Positions 32,153 to 44,163 of a stretch of DNA of 64,000 nucleotides are shown here, one piece after another. A program made the position numbers and the translations under genes. Positions within the stretch are counted from its first letter, which is position 1; every line of letters starts with the position of its first letter. Origin of the DNA: Epithemia pelagica. Taxonomy: Eukaryota > Bacillariophyta > Bacillariophyceae > Surirellales > Surirellaceae. The stretch lies in assembly GCA_946965045.2 (NCBI GenBank), contig OX337232.1:1116001-1180000 (forward strand). Reading direction: 5' to 3'. Below the pieces are notes generated by a model that was not told where the DNA came from, made no database searches, and saw nothing but the letters and a program-made list of their open reading frames with translations.

Positions 32153-34553
32153 CTAAATGGAGTATTCCTCATCCTCTTCAGCCGGCCCACCTTCTTCGGA
32201 GGCAAAGGCATTTTGGGATTTGTATTTGGCCTGTGTCTTGTCAAACTTTTTAATCTTGACCAGTGCCATCAACGCTTGCAAGACAAAAAAGGTACCCCCA
32301 CCCGTGGCGGGATAAAACAAGAGGGCTCGTCCCGTCAATCCCGCCACATTGAACAAGAGGGTGGACCAAACCATGTTTTCCATGACGGATTGTCGCAAAT
32401 CCATTCGTTCCAAGGCCTTTTCATTTTCCAAGGAACGAACCCGAATTTTCAAGCGGCCACTTTCCATTTCCCTCAAGGTTTCTTCAATGTATTGGACCTT
32501 GCGTGGTTGTGTCACGGCTGTTTCAATGTCCCCAATGTTGAGGCCCGTCGCCTTGCGGAAAATACTCAATTTCTTGTCCGTCTCACTGCTGTACCCCTTT
32601 TGTGTATCAATGAATCGTTCGACAAACGGTTGGGCAAATTGGCCAATGTCAAAGTCGGGATCCAATTCCTTCCCGATTCCTTCCACACTGGCAAACGCGC
32701 GAAAGATAAAGGTAAAGGTACTCGGGAATCGAAAGGAATTGTTTTCCGTCAAGGTTTGCAAATCGGGACCGACCGTTTCTTTGATACTCTTGCCCGACTT
32801 TTTGCCCAATTGGGCATCCTTAAAGGTTCGCATAAAGTACCGGGCCAACTTTTCGACGGCCAGCCGATCTGCATCCTTGCTCAAGACACCCGCCTGTTCG
32901 ACGCCGCGGACCAAATCTTTGGCATTCTTGGCCAATTGCAAATCGGAAATTTTGGGACCACCGGCAAATAAGGCCGTACAAAAGGTTCGGAATCCTTGTC
33001 GGACATTGGGTTTGAGCTCGTCCATGAGACCATAATCATAAAAGACCAATTGACAATGTTCGTTGACACAAAGATTTCCGCTACAGGTAAAATGAACAAA
33101 CAACAGAAGAAGAAGGGACCATTGAAAAACCATGGTGAGAGACGCCATATCAAACGGTTGCATTTGCGACACGAGATGGAGTATCTTACGAATGAGGATC
33201 GGCATGGAAGTAGGCCGTTTCAATAATTTGTCGCAAAAAGGTATCCGCCACTTGTTTGGCCAAGACCTTGCGATCCAATCCCAATTCTTCAATTCGTTCA
33301 ATATTGGTCAACTTGAAGGATTCGACAAACTCCATGGTCAACACCCGAGGCGTGGAGACCTCGCGAATCACCTTGGGGATTTTGACGTAGTCAATCGACT
33401 CAAAGTCCTTTTGGAACCGATCGGTATTGTCCGCTTCGTTCAAGTAATCAATTTCCAAATACAACAAGCGTTCGGATTCTTCGTAAATCTTGACCCAATC
33501 ACGGTCCGCTCCGTCCGATTTGGGATCAAACTTGTCCAACAAGACGGCCAAGACTCGGAGATTCTTCAAATCAATGTCAAACAATTCCTTCAAGCCGGCA
33601 CGTTGGACTTTAATGGCCACCTTTTGTCCCTTGTACATGGCCGTATGCACTTGACCCAAGGACGCCGCCTTGAGCGGCTCGTCGGAAAAGTCGGTAAAAA
33701 TTTCCTCCAAGGGACGTCCCAATTCCTGGGCGACGATTTCCTTGGCCCGTGCCCCACTAAAGCCTGGTACTTCATCCGTCAAGGTTTTGAGGACGTCGGT
33801 ATAGGTTTTGGGCAAGACATCGGTGCGGGTGGAGGCGACTTGACCCAATTTGACAAAGGACGGTCCCAAAACGAGCAAATTGTCACGAATGTATTCGGCC
33901 GCGGCAATTTGGGCCTGTTCCACCTCTGCCGGCGAAGCGCCCTTGAGACGCATGCTGCGAGGTTTCAAGACTCGAAAGACACTTTTGAGGGCAAAATTCC
34001 AAACTTCGGCATTGCGCACCAAGGTGGAGGAATTGGCTCGCTTCTCCCACCCCTTTTCCAGTCGTTCCCCTTCCGATACGTCACGGTCGTCGTCGTCGTC
34101 GACTTGGGATTTGCGGACCAAATTAATGGTTCGTTTGACAATGGACTTGAATCGATCCCGAAATCGTGTGCGTTCTTCCCCATCGACACACAATTCGTCA
34201 GCGGGACCACCCGTTTCCAAATCGACTTGACAAAGTTCGTCCATCATTTCTTCGACGGCCATTTCGGCTTCCTGTTCGACGGCTTGGACCAATTCTTCTT
34301 CGGAAAGGGTCAACAACTCCGCCACTGGATCGTTTTCCGTCTTGCCGACAGCAGCCTCGTTGTCGTCATTTTGTTCGTCATCCGCGGTTGTTTTGGTTTC
34401 ATCTTCTAGGACGGTGGCCCAAAGACCGTTTCGTTGTGCCATGGATCGGTGGAGCACACCCTGGTGGAGTGTCGTTGCAGTAGGAGTCGTAAAGGCTTGT
34501 GCCACGCCCACCCCGTACAATACCACGCCCAGTGTGGTCGGTTTGATCATCAT
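32153..34553 (-). CDS. ABC1K/UbiB-family atypical kinase, plastid-type, 2 exons
   Basis: Exons 34553-33190 and 33080-32153 splice in frame to 763 residues. The start MMIKPTTLG leads into a hydrophobic stretch ending VAQAF|TTP, an ASAF-like plastid motif. An acidic Glu-rich region follows at about residues 55-110. Core motifs are FVKLGQVASTRTDVLP (KxGQ), PLKAASLGQVHTA, VAIKVQRAG, HADPHSGN across the splice junction, and VFYDYGLMDEL (the family DFG is DYG here). The C-terminal half is a helical extension with two hydrophobic segments near the end (STLLFNVAGLTG, FFVLQALMAL) that may anchor it in a membrane. It is not a close duplicate of the upstream ABC1K: N-termini, extensions and intron positions differ. 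Confidence 0.9.
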
Positions 34554-35351
34554 GCTGCTCTCGGTTGATATCCTATATTAGTAGGTTATAGAAAGACAAG
34601 ACAACGGAGCAGTTGTTGATCCAGAACACTCTCAAGAAGAGATGAATGAGAGACAGTCTTCGCAGCCCCAACGTCAAGGTCTTGGTGGGTGTCTGTGAAC
34701 GCTGTGAATGTGAAGGGTTGTGACGTGGTGGTTTCAGCGACTCTTGAGCGAACAATTATCCCATACGACTAGGGTTCAGGATACAAATCCCCAATATTTA
34801 GAAGGGGCATGGGTCGCTCATGAATCAGATGAAAGGGCACAGTTCCACAAAATAGAAATACATATTGTATTACATACACGGATACCTTTAGTCACCCCCT
34901 TTTTCGTATAGAGATAGAGATCATTATTCGTACCCAGGATAAAAATCTTGCCAAAGTTATCCCACATCTAGTCGCACATAATGCCTTTTTATCCCAGGAT
35001 CCCTTATCTCGTTACAAGATAAGCGACATTATGGCAAAATAAGTAGTCTTATTTGTCACAGGATAAGATTTTCCCACTAATCCAATGCACTGTAACCACT
35101 TAGGGACCGACATACGCGCAACTTATACCACCTGCCGTCCTATTACACGCACACCCATCCTCACCAAGCTTGCTGACCCCGCGTTGGAAAAGGACAACAT
35201 CTCGACACAAAATGCACCCATCCAATGACCAACAAAGTCATGACATACACGTACACCTTGACATTGAAAGATTGACATAGACGTAAATAGATTTCTTGTT
35301 TCTTGTATTATAAATGGATGGATTCAAATAGTTTTTTCTCCATCCACTACC
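34554..35351. other. Non-coding stretch before the Crypton
   Basis: AT-rich, with scattered ttatccc/gggataa strings in both orientations (about 34935-35060) and a hairpin cttatctcgttacaagataag at about 35007. This may contain the left end of the Crypton, which would lack terminal inverted repeats. No gene is seen. Confidence 0.4.
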
Positions 35352-38300
35352 ATGGCGCGTTCTCGTTCTCGTGCTTCTTCCCGTGCGTCCTCCACCACGG
35401 CCGGTTCCCAGAGCCACACAGACAATGGGGTAACTACAGAAACAACGAACACAAGCGCACCAACACCTATGGATGATCTGATCAATGCGATAAACAACGA
35501 CCATGTGACCACTAATAACCAACAAACAGCCGACCCAGACAAACAAACAGCCAACGAAATCGTCGTCGCGGTAACAACAACCGACAAAACCAACAAAGCA
35601 TCCTTGATTCTCTTTCGATGCAAGATATCGCTCTAAATGGTGGAGAACCTACGACAACTAACAATGAAACAGACGACCGCAATCTTCTGCCCGCTCCGAT
35701 TGACAACATCGCGGAGTTACGGGCCTTGACCAACCAATGTGCTGATTCCCTTATGCAAAAGAATACACGTGATGCATATAAATATCGCATTTTGGAATTT
35801 TGCTCCTTTTGCAAATTGGTTTATCCACACGAACCTGTGGAGAATCAATGTGCTGTTGACGGAAATAAACTATACCGGTTCCTTTTTTTCCAAGTTTTCC
35901 GCGACCAATCTCGTACAAAATCTCTGAAACCCGGTGAATTCGACGTCAATTTGTACCATGAGCTTGATACAAAATACACCGCACTCCTCCGCCCTGTCAA
36001 CGGAAAGAAGCTTACGGGTAAGGAAATTTTAGAGGCAATGGAACCTGACAACCCGCTGGGATATTCATCATTGATCACATACCGCGCAGCAGTACGAAAA
36101 CTGTACGACTACCAACGTCAACGCTCTGACGGTAGTATTGCCCCAGATCGCTGGGACTCTGATATTATGAATGCATCGATTAAGAAATTAATAAGTCTTG
36201 TACAGGTAAGTTCCAAACCGTGACCCATGATCAGCTTATCCTATACTCACCTACATATATAAATATTTTCACCTCACATCACAGGGTTGAACCCCCCGCG
36301 TTGCAAAAAGAAAATACGTCGAAAAAGTGACTGAGTCTTCACCGTTCTCACACTCAGAATTAGTGGGGAAGATCGAAGAATCATTTTGGCTCCGCGGATG
36401 CCACAAGTCAGACAACCGTACGACATTTACTTCTCTCCGCAACCGATTCTCTTTTTTAATGAACTACGCCTCAATTCTCCGATCAGAAAGTCTACATATT
36501 GCGGAATTATCCGACCTGCGAGTATTCCCCATTAAATGTCGTCAGGATCATGACAAAATGGAGATTGTCTTAATGCAAATGTTCACTGGGAAGACAGTGA
36601 AAACGGACTCCCCATCACAGTTTGCCCGAGCTACACGACACAGCGATGTGTTTTGTTGCCCCATTGGTGCCCTCTCGATGTATCTTGTGTTCCGATTTCA
36701 GTCGAACAATGAATTTCAACCAGGTGTCCGGTTCCCTAATTTTCTGAACAACAACGAATGGTTTGATGTCAAGGTATTAGTTGAGCTTGGTTCAGATCCA
36801 GAAGAAGGGATAGACCAGCAGTCCTTTCGCCGTGATCTTGGTAAAGTATTCAAAAAACTTGGGATCATTTCGAACCATGTAACTCACTGGTGCCGTCACA
36901 CAGCTCCGACCCACTGTGAATTTAAGGAGCTTTCTCCAGAATTTGTCAAGCAACTGGGCAAGTATATATATATTTGATTGTTGCCTGTTTGATTCTTGTT
37001 CCTAACGTCATTGTTCTCTTCTTCAGGCAACTGGGATCGCGATACACAGGAATCAAGGTACTCAGCCAAAGTTCCCATATCAGCCATTCGATGCATGGCT
37101 GGATACGAAGTAGGAGAGGGCTACTGGCTTCCCCGCGGTAATGTAAAACTTCCTTCGGATCTTGAAGAAATGCTATGGCCATGGTTGGACGAGGCAGAAA
37201 CCTATATACTTGGGTTCGCAAAGAGACCCACCGACAAGCCGACAGCTTTAGAATTCATTCGTTTTCTCAAGTTCATGAGAAAGGTTTTCTTCCAAGATAT
37301 TGCTGCAATGTTATACTCCATCGAAACAGCATCAACACCCAATGCATCAGCGCGTTTGACTCACAACTTGCTTGCTAATTTCTCTATTTTATCTTCACCG
37401 AAGTTCACTTTATTCAAGCAATCAATGGCTGAAGCAATCACCAAAGCGTCCAAAATTGAGAACGACCCCAGTACGAAAGTTCTCGACCGCTGCCTCCCCG
37501 GAATCAACAAGCGCTTCGAGCTGATCAACAATGACATTAAGCGACTATGTGTCGCTGCTGAAGAAACAACGACATCAATTGAAGACACCCATATGAAAAC
37601 GTCGGAAAACCTAACAGCAATAGAGTATCGACTGAACGAAATGGCAAAAAAACGTCAGTTGGCTATTGTGACTGCATTGTCGGATTTTTTTCGTCGGGGG
37701 ATAACACAACAAGCTTCGGAACTCGGCAACTATGCGAACAATGCCGTCACCACTCCACAAGCGAATGGCATAGTACCATTACCAGAACCAATGCAAACCA
37801 CAGTTGACGAGTTTTTGGAAACTCCACCAAACGAAACAACAGCCGATGGGTGTCCAGTCACCAGAACACCGATTCTTTCTCCACAAGAACCAACAACAAC
37901 GATGACTACTACAACTCCTGCAGATGCCCCCACAACGAATATCACCGATGTAGAATCTCCCGAAGGGGACAGTGATTCAGACAAAGACAATGAATTCAAT
38001 CTCGTTTCTAACAAGATGCTTTCTTTCCGTGTTGCTGGGAACACGTCCACTCTGTCACTGGAAGATGTATATTGCGAATTCTTTGGACTAGAGGAGTGGA
38101 CCGGAAAGCCAATGGACGAAGGTTTCTACGGACTGGAGAAAAAATATAAGTCGAAATGGAGAGCCTCCTATTCAGCATCGGAGAAGAATTTTTTCTCCCG
38201 TACACAAGCCTTGCTTAAAGGTTTGTGTGACAAGTGTGGCTCTTCCTATGGAGATTGGAACGAATCTGTACGAGACCAATGTAAAGCATGGGACGCTATC

Positions 38301-38405
38301 TTGAAGAAAAAAGGTGTCTCTGGTGCCTTGCGATATCTTCAACGCACTGGGGATATCGGCAAAAAAGGACAACGCAAACGCAACAACGCCAACGTAGATT
38401 CATAG
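35352..38405 (+). mobile_element. Crypton-type DNA transposon: tyrosine recombinase with GCR1-like C-terminal domain, degenerate
   Basis: A Ser/Arg/Thr-rich N-terminal frame begins at the ATG at 35352 and must shift by one base near 35600 to join the main frame (Met at 35618). Exons are 35618-36205, 36285-36957 and 37027-38405; the second intron has a GC donor (gcaagt). A TGA is in frame just inside exon 2 (36288-36290). Recombinase motifs are SILRSESLH (first Arg), HWCRH (HxxR) and a candidate catalytic Tyr in SRYSAKVP. A coiled region and a Thr/Pro-rich linker lead to a C-terminal module (EDVYCEFFGLEEW, GFYGLEKKYKSKWR) resembling the GCR1_C DNA-binding domain carried by many Cryptons. The element moves by recombination without terminal repeats; ends are undetermined. 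Confidence 0.75.
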
Positions 38406-38466
38406 ATCGGTAATGGAAAAAGAAAGTCGTCTATATGAATCCGTATGATCTCTTACTTCGTTAGTC

Positions 38467-38970
38467 CTACTTTGTATTCAATGGAATCGCAACTTGCCAA
38501 ATCTGTAGGAACGCAAACTTTTCCGGATGTTGATTTTTGAGGTCTTGTGGGGTCATTCCGCAAATATACTGACACTTGAATGATAGGAATTGTTCGTTGT
38601 CTGCCGCCATAACACCGTCATAGGTTAGGTGCTTCCCACCTGTAATGGATGTGCAATACTCAGCCCAGCGATCCTCAATGTGATAAACTTTCAACCTCTC
38701 CATACGGGTAAAACACCTCAAGTCATTGTCTGGATTATCCAGGAATACCGCCAGAGCGTACTCCTCAGTGTTGTATTTTTGGGGGGATATTTCTGGAATT
38801 TCCTGAGGTTTCTGGAATAATTTTCGTTTACTTCCATCATAATCAACAGACGAATCAGCAGACCAGTCTTCGCTAACTTCCTCTTCCTCGTCATTGCTAT
38901 TCAACGACATTGCCAGGATCTTGTCAAAGGTATTTGGCGTGGTGGATTTCTCACTTTTTTCGTTACTCAT
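38467..38970 (-). CDS. Unrecognised 167-aa protein next to the Crypton
   Basis: ATG at 38970. It has an acidic N-terminal region (NSNDEEEEVSEDW) and a more globular C-terminal half with DNDLRCFTRMERLKVYH and CGMTPQDLKNQHPE. It is convergent with the Crypton recombinase, whose stop is only 61 bp away, so the two may belong to one element. I recognise no domain. An additional hydrophilic minus-strand frame at 39075-39368 without an ATG could be an upstream exon. Confidence 0.5.
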   Translation of the reverse strand: MSNEKSEKSTTPNTFDKILAMSLNSNDEEEEVSEDWSADSSVDYDGSKRKLFQKPQEIPEISPQKYNTEEYALAVFLDNPDNDLRCFTRMERLKVYHIEDRWAEYCTSITGGKHLTYDGVMAADNEQFLSFKCQYICGMTPQDLKNQHPEKFAFLQIWQVAIPLNTK

Positions 38971-39376
38971 GATACTATTTATGAGTTGGTTCTGCAGTCT
39001 CAACAGATTATGAGAAGGAGGAATTCGCCTTTCATGTGTAACATATATGTTAGAATATTAAGTATTCTTAAGCTCTATTCCATCTTCGATTTTTTTAACT
39101 CGCAAGTCGACATTTCGAGAGTAGTATTATCTCCAATGTTTTTCAAACCCTTTTCGGAACAATTGTCTACGTCCTCTGGTGCATGACCTTCACTGGTAAG
39201 GTCTGTTGAGTTCCGTTCTTCTTGATTATTCGATTCTGATCTTGTCCCAGCGGCCAGCACCACATTTTCTGGAAGTGGGTTTGAGATGACTTCTTCAACC
39301 GAGGCAACTGTGTCTTGTGATTGGAGGATTGATTTGTAGTATCGATTATTCTGTACAGATCTGACCAACTGGATGC

Positions 39377-39452
39377 GACATGGAAAGTGAGTGTTTTGGA
39401 TAAGACATGGAAAGTGAGTGTTTTGGATAAGACATGGAAAGTGAGTGTTTTG
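39377..39452. repeat. 27-bp tandem repeat, 2.8 copies
   Basis: The unit gacatggaaagtgagtgttttggataa starts at 39377, 39404 and 39431, and the copies are essentially identical. It lies between the minus-strand small gene and the plus-strand gene at 39699. Confidence 0.9.
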
Positions 39453-39698
39453 CCGTGAATCCAGTGCCCCGACCTATTAGCTAGAAGAAGACAAACACTC
39501 ACTACAAGTCTCGGTTACAAATTGTTAAGGTCGTAGTACTAAGAGTTGATAGGTGAAGAGTTGATAGGTGAACCAATTCCCAATTTGCGAATTGCGTTTT
39601 GAATAAACCTGTCCAACAAGAGATGCATCTGTTTAGGAACAAAACATCGTAGTCACCTCTCAATCACCAAATCACCAAAGCACCATTGCATCCCTGTC

Positions 39699-41453
39699 AT
39701 GAGCAAGTCTACGAAGCAAACGTTGTTCATTGACCTCTGTGACTCGTCCGAAACAGAAGAGTTCAAAGTCGAAGTGAGAATGAACAAAAGCAACGACAAG
39801 AAGAAGAACAAAAAGGAAGAACAGGATAAGAAGGAGGACAATGTGATTTTGGAAGTCGATGAGGACAACACGAAAATGACAGAGAGTACAACGGAAAAAG
39901 AAGACGACACCGAAGCGCTAGATGGAAAGAAACGTAAAGCAACCGAAGTAACAACCAACGAAACAACCAACGAAACTCGCCAGACATTTCAAGGGATGCA
40001 AGACGGGTCGTATTATCGTGATACAAAAAAACCACCACGTTTCCGAGTGACGAAGAAAAATAAACAACCACCCCATCCAACAGACAACGACGACGACGAG
40101 GACAAGCCTGACCCATGGGCACAGGCTACTAAAGTCACCTATCCTGTCCCACTCGGAAACAAGGTTTACTACAGACAAAAAGCAACGGACAGAAATCCCC
40201 TGATTTTAATTTTCCGGTTTCATGGGGATCGTCATCCTCCTCTCCAGGAACATTTGGAAGACATCGTGAAATCGTTTGTGAAAAACAAGTTCCCTCTTTT
40301 ACAGACCGATCCAGACAGTATGCAGGCGAATGGGCCACACGAGCTACGGGAAACAATGACGATAGACGGAAATATCAAGGACGGATCAGTTCTCGCCCGT
40401 GTTGATTTTTATTGCACTACTCACAAGGACTACGATGAAACAAATTACACACAATTATGCCTACAAACTGTGGAATCGCATGTAATCTACACAATGGGAA
40501 AAGGGTCCTTGCGCCTGATTGTTGCGTCTAACTGTCTCCATGTGTTCAAATATGAAGACAACGCCTGGCACTTTTCAACTACAAAAACACTGCAACCAGG
40601 AAACAAGGATGATCTCGTCTGTGTGAGACCATGTATGATCACCCAGTATCTAGACGAACCAAATTTTGTCAGCAGCTATCCTGTATGTTGACGCAAAAGA
40701 TACATCGTATCTATTCATACCTACTAGTATCTTAATAACTTCAATAACAGCAAGTATCATATTCAGTTGTATATCTCATTTTTTGCTGAATGCCTCACTT
40801 CCCATATCCAAGATATGGACGTACCAACAATTATCGGAGATGGTTGTTTCCTTGACCGGTACGACCGCGTGTACAGTTTTCACTGTCACACTCCGTTGGA
40901 AACAAATGTGCGCATAAAGATTCTGAAGGACTCCCTGGAGTATATGGGTGATGATAGCGCACAGAATAGACGGTTCACTAATCCAAGAGAGACAGAAATG
41001 ACGACAGAAGGTGGAACAGTTTTTCGAATGAACGAAGAAGTTTGCTTCCATCGATTCCCCCCAGACGGTATGCATATTCTGGGGGTTGATTTGTACGAGG
41101 CTCGTTTTTCGACGGCAAGTGTTCCTGTATTTCAGGTAATATGGAATTACATCCAGTTTATGTGTGGCTCCCCAGTGTTACACCACAAGGTTGTGCCGCC
41201 TATCCTTCACAAGTACAACGAGGACGGACTGCTGCAAGAGGTATATTCAACGAATATATCATTGTGTGGAACTGTGGGTATGTATATTTCGAATGTCGGT
41301 ATGGGGATGACACCTCTTCACGACGTGTTGTATCACCCATTTCAGACTGGGTGGACAGGCTCTCTATGTGGTCGTGTTATCCGTTGTGAACGAGGTCGTA
41401 TCCGGCGCGGAGAACCTGAATACATACGCTTTGCATATCGGGGTGGAAGGTAA
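39699..41453 (+). CDS. Unrecognised two-exon protein in the Crypton neighbourhood
   Basis: ATG at 39699. Exons 39699-40682 and 40767-41453 (GTATGT donor, TTCAG acceptor) join in frame to 556 residues. The first 130 residues are highly charged (runs of Lys/Asp/Glu/Thr) and probably disordered. The remainder is globular, with NPLILIFRFHGD, RVDFYCTTHKDYDE and GMTPLHDVLYHPF and an Arg-rich end. A second gene at 47586 has a comparable layout (a beta-rich protein of similar feel), but I see no clear homology by eye. Conserved spacing with the recombinase suggests cargo or an accessory gene. No known domain is recognised. Confidence 0.65.
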
Positions 41454-41654
41454 ATTAGATACTACATCAGTCACATAAGCGTTATTTTAGTGCCATTAAG
41501 AATAAGTAATCATTATCAGCAATCGAAATAACGGATCTTTATAACCGTCATAACTTGAATTGCTATGATATAAGGTACGCGCGCGCTGAACAGAAAGCCG
41601 GCTTAGTAAGGTGAAACAAGAACGAATTTGTGAAGAAAGAAGAAACAACCAACC

Positions 41655-42062
41655 ATGGCAAAGAAGAAGGACGACTCCCAATTTTTGACGAAGGAAGAAG
41701 AAGAGGACCTATGGTGTGGAATGTGCAACCGCCGAGGGGAGTGCGACGACTGCGAGCAGTTGTTCGTTGAAGCCTTTACACGTAAAGCCATGAACTTCTT
41801 CGGAAGCCCCGACGATGCCAAGCTGGTGAAACGATTGACAAGTGAGGAAAAGAAGATTCAGACAGACAAGATGGACAAAGCTTGGGAGTATCTGTGTAGT
41901 TCGAAGAGAAAGCTCCTGTTCGAACAGCAAACAGAGAAAGCAAAGAAAAAGACAAAGCAACAGACGATGGGAGCCTTCATTGTCAAAAGCAAAACCAACA
42001 AGAAAACAAAGGGAAAACAAAGGGATGAGACGAAGAGAGAGAGATGTAATCCAGTACCATAG
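41655..42062 (+). CDS. Small Lys-rich protein with a CxxC-type cluster
   Basis: 135 residues from ATG 41655 (aaccATGG). CGMCNRRGECDDC at about residues 21-33 could bind one zinc. A helical middle and a very Lys-rich tail (KKKTKQQ) follow. The sequence around TMGAFIVKSK is duplicated downstream at about 42129-42180 (TMGAFIVTSN), giving a direct repeat of about 50 bp across the 3' end. It could be a nucleic-acid-binding accessory protein of the neighbouring element. No family is assigned. Confidence 0.5.
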   Translation: MAKKKDDSQFLTKEEEEDLWCGMCNRRGECDDCEQLFVEAFTRKAMNFFGSPDDAKLVKRLTSEEKKIQTDKMDKAWEYLCSSKRKLLFEQQTEKAKKKTKQQTMGAFIVKSKTNKKTKGKQRDETKRERCNPVP

Positions 42063-42477
42063 GCAGTTTCTCTAATATTAGGAAAGTATTTTGTATACTG
42101 CTCTGTACAATGCAAAGAACCATTTTGACTGAGACGATGGGAGCCTTCATTGTCACAAGCAATACCAACAAGAAAAAACACACGAAGAGAGAAGAGAGAC
42201 CAGTGACCAGTACCGTAGGCAGTTTCTTTAATAGTAGTATACCGTTCGGTAAAATGCAAAGTGCCATTTTGACTGTAAGAATAATGTGTAGATCAGTTTC
42301 GAAGAAGTACGAGAACCACGATAGAAAAAGACATACCGAAAATGTATAGGGAGAATCAACTGTGTTCCTATATGTTCCGAAACGTATTGGGATTTTGGGT
42401 GGGTAGGCGTGAAAGGCAGGTGGAAAAACCGTTAACTGCGCGCAGGAGAGATAATTTGGTCCAATTCGGTTTTCAGG

Positions 42478-43860
42478 ATCCCTCGGTATCAGTGTCCACT
42501 GCTTAGCTGTTTTTTGTCTGTGCCACCTTTACAGGTTCCCAAGTGGACACAGACAGCATTTTTCGTTTTTCGTCTGTCTGTCTAGCCATTAAAATTCCTC
42601 AGGGTTGAAGCAAGGCCAGCGTGCAAGTGACAGTTGACGGTTGGTGGTTGTCCTCGCCGGGTCACCACGATTCAAATTTGGGCATCCATCATCATCTCGA
42701 CACCTGTCACAAAAACTCAAAACCGAGCCAAATGCTTGACCATGACGGGGGTGAGGTGAGAACAATGGATGGATCATGCTGGACTGAACCGTTTCTCTCT
42801 ATTGCTGCTTATTACTTATCTTGTTGTCTCTTTTCCCTTTTTCTCACGCATCACTGCTTCAGCTGTCTTTCCTATTGTTCTTGCATGATCCTTTACTTTT
42901 GTCTCATTTCGTACGAGTAGATGACAAGCCGCCAGATGTCAACTGGAATATCTTTTCCTTGTCGTAATCGTTTGTTGTTTGATTGTTTTTTGGCTACTGT
43001 CATATGCTCTATAGGATAGATTATTCTCTCTCGTCTCTCATCATAGCGTCATTCTCAATCATTTCTCAACGCTGTTGCTTTTGCATCAAATAGATGGGAA
43101 GCCATCTTGCCACACCCTACTGACCAATTATCATATCCTACCTAGGTAGTCGACACAGAGTGCTCAAAGTGAGCGGTACAAGCTTGTGAGAGCTGTTCTG
43201 TTGTGTTTTCATAGCGAAACTGAGGGTCATCATCGTGCTCACAACAAAGAACAAAGCTGCAACGAATTCACGAATTCACAAGGCTCAAAAGTCTCATGGA
43301 TGACAAGCACTGGCGTTCTACTACTAGTAAATAAACAAAAGAATGTCTAGAGTATAGAGTTTTTTTAATACAATCAAAGTTATGGGGCTCAGCAAAAACC
43401 AGTCATTTCTGTTCGACAAGAATGAACAATGGCAAGTAATGAGCTGCCCAGCGACTAAACAGATGAGTAGCGTCTCCCACGAGCAGAGCAAACAAAAGTG
43501 GCAAGTGGCAGTGAGCATGAGTGATGTCATTGACAACATGGCAATTGGCAATGGATCAAGCTCACCTGGAAAGCCAGTAACATTCGTAAGCAGTAAGTAC
43601 GATGTGCTTTGGCAAAAGAAAAGAGAATGTGAGCTTGCCCCGAATTATGCAACAACCAACCGTCATCCACGAAGGGGACGCTTGTTGGGCTTGCGTCCGT
43701 TTCAAACGTCGAAAAATTCAGCTGGGCATGCGTGTCAATTTGCAATTTGATAATTTCTATTTGCATCAAAAGCGAAAAATGCTGTCTGTGTCCACTTGGG
43801 AACCTGTGAAGGTGGCACAGACAAAAAACAGCTAAGCAGTGGACACTGATACCGAGGGAT
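42478..43860. mobile_element. 1.38-kb DNA element with 88-bp terminal inverted repeats
   Basis: The left end (42478-42565) starts atccctcggtatcagtgtcc and ends gcatttttcg. The right end (43773-43860) is its reverse complement with about one mismatch. The interior is AT-rich with only short frames (for example 43382-43750) and no recognisable transposase, so the element is probably non-autonomous. I could not find a convincing target-site duplication: the flanks are ttttcagg on the left and tttgggcg on the right. It lies immediately upstream of the triple-TIR gene. Long near-identical terminal repeats imply recent activity. Confidence 0.75.
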
Positions 43861-44023
43861 TTTGGGCGCGTATCCTGCGTGATCCACCGTGGGACACCCC
43901 CCCTTATCCTAGGATAAGGCTTAATAATCCGATGAAGGATAACGTTTCATTATTGCGGGTCATCTACAACTGCAGAGCGTCTGCACAACAATCCGGCGGC
44001 CATGAACAAGGAACCGCCATAGG

Positions 44024-44025
<2 letters not shown>

Positions 44026-44069
<44 letters not shown>
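44026..44069 (+). repeat. (GAT)n microsatellite
   Basis: About 15 consecutive gat triplets that read as an Asp run in one frame of the region upstream of the triple-TIR gene. Confidence 0.95.
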
Positions 44070-44070
<1 letters not shown>

Positions 44071-44163
44071 TTTTCTTCTCTGGAACCTTGAACGTGGAGA
44101 CACAAACATTAAATTCTGGCAGTAAAACCCTCATCCTTTCTGCATCACATATGAATGATATGA

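Noticed and set aside
32349-34409. Long plus-strand frames of 228-425 codons opposite the second ABC1K gene
   Set aside because: Antisense shadows of the ABC1K exons, whose motifs and splice sites are clear on the minus strand.
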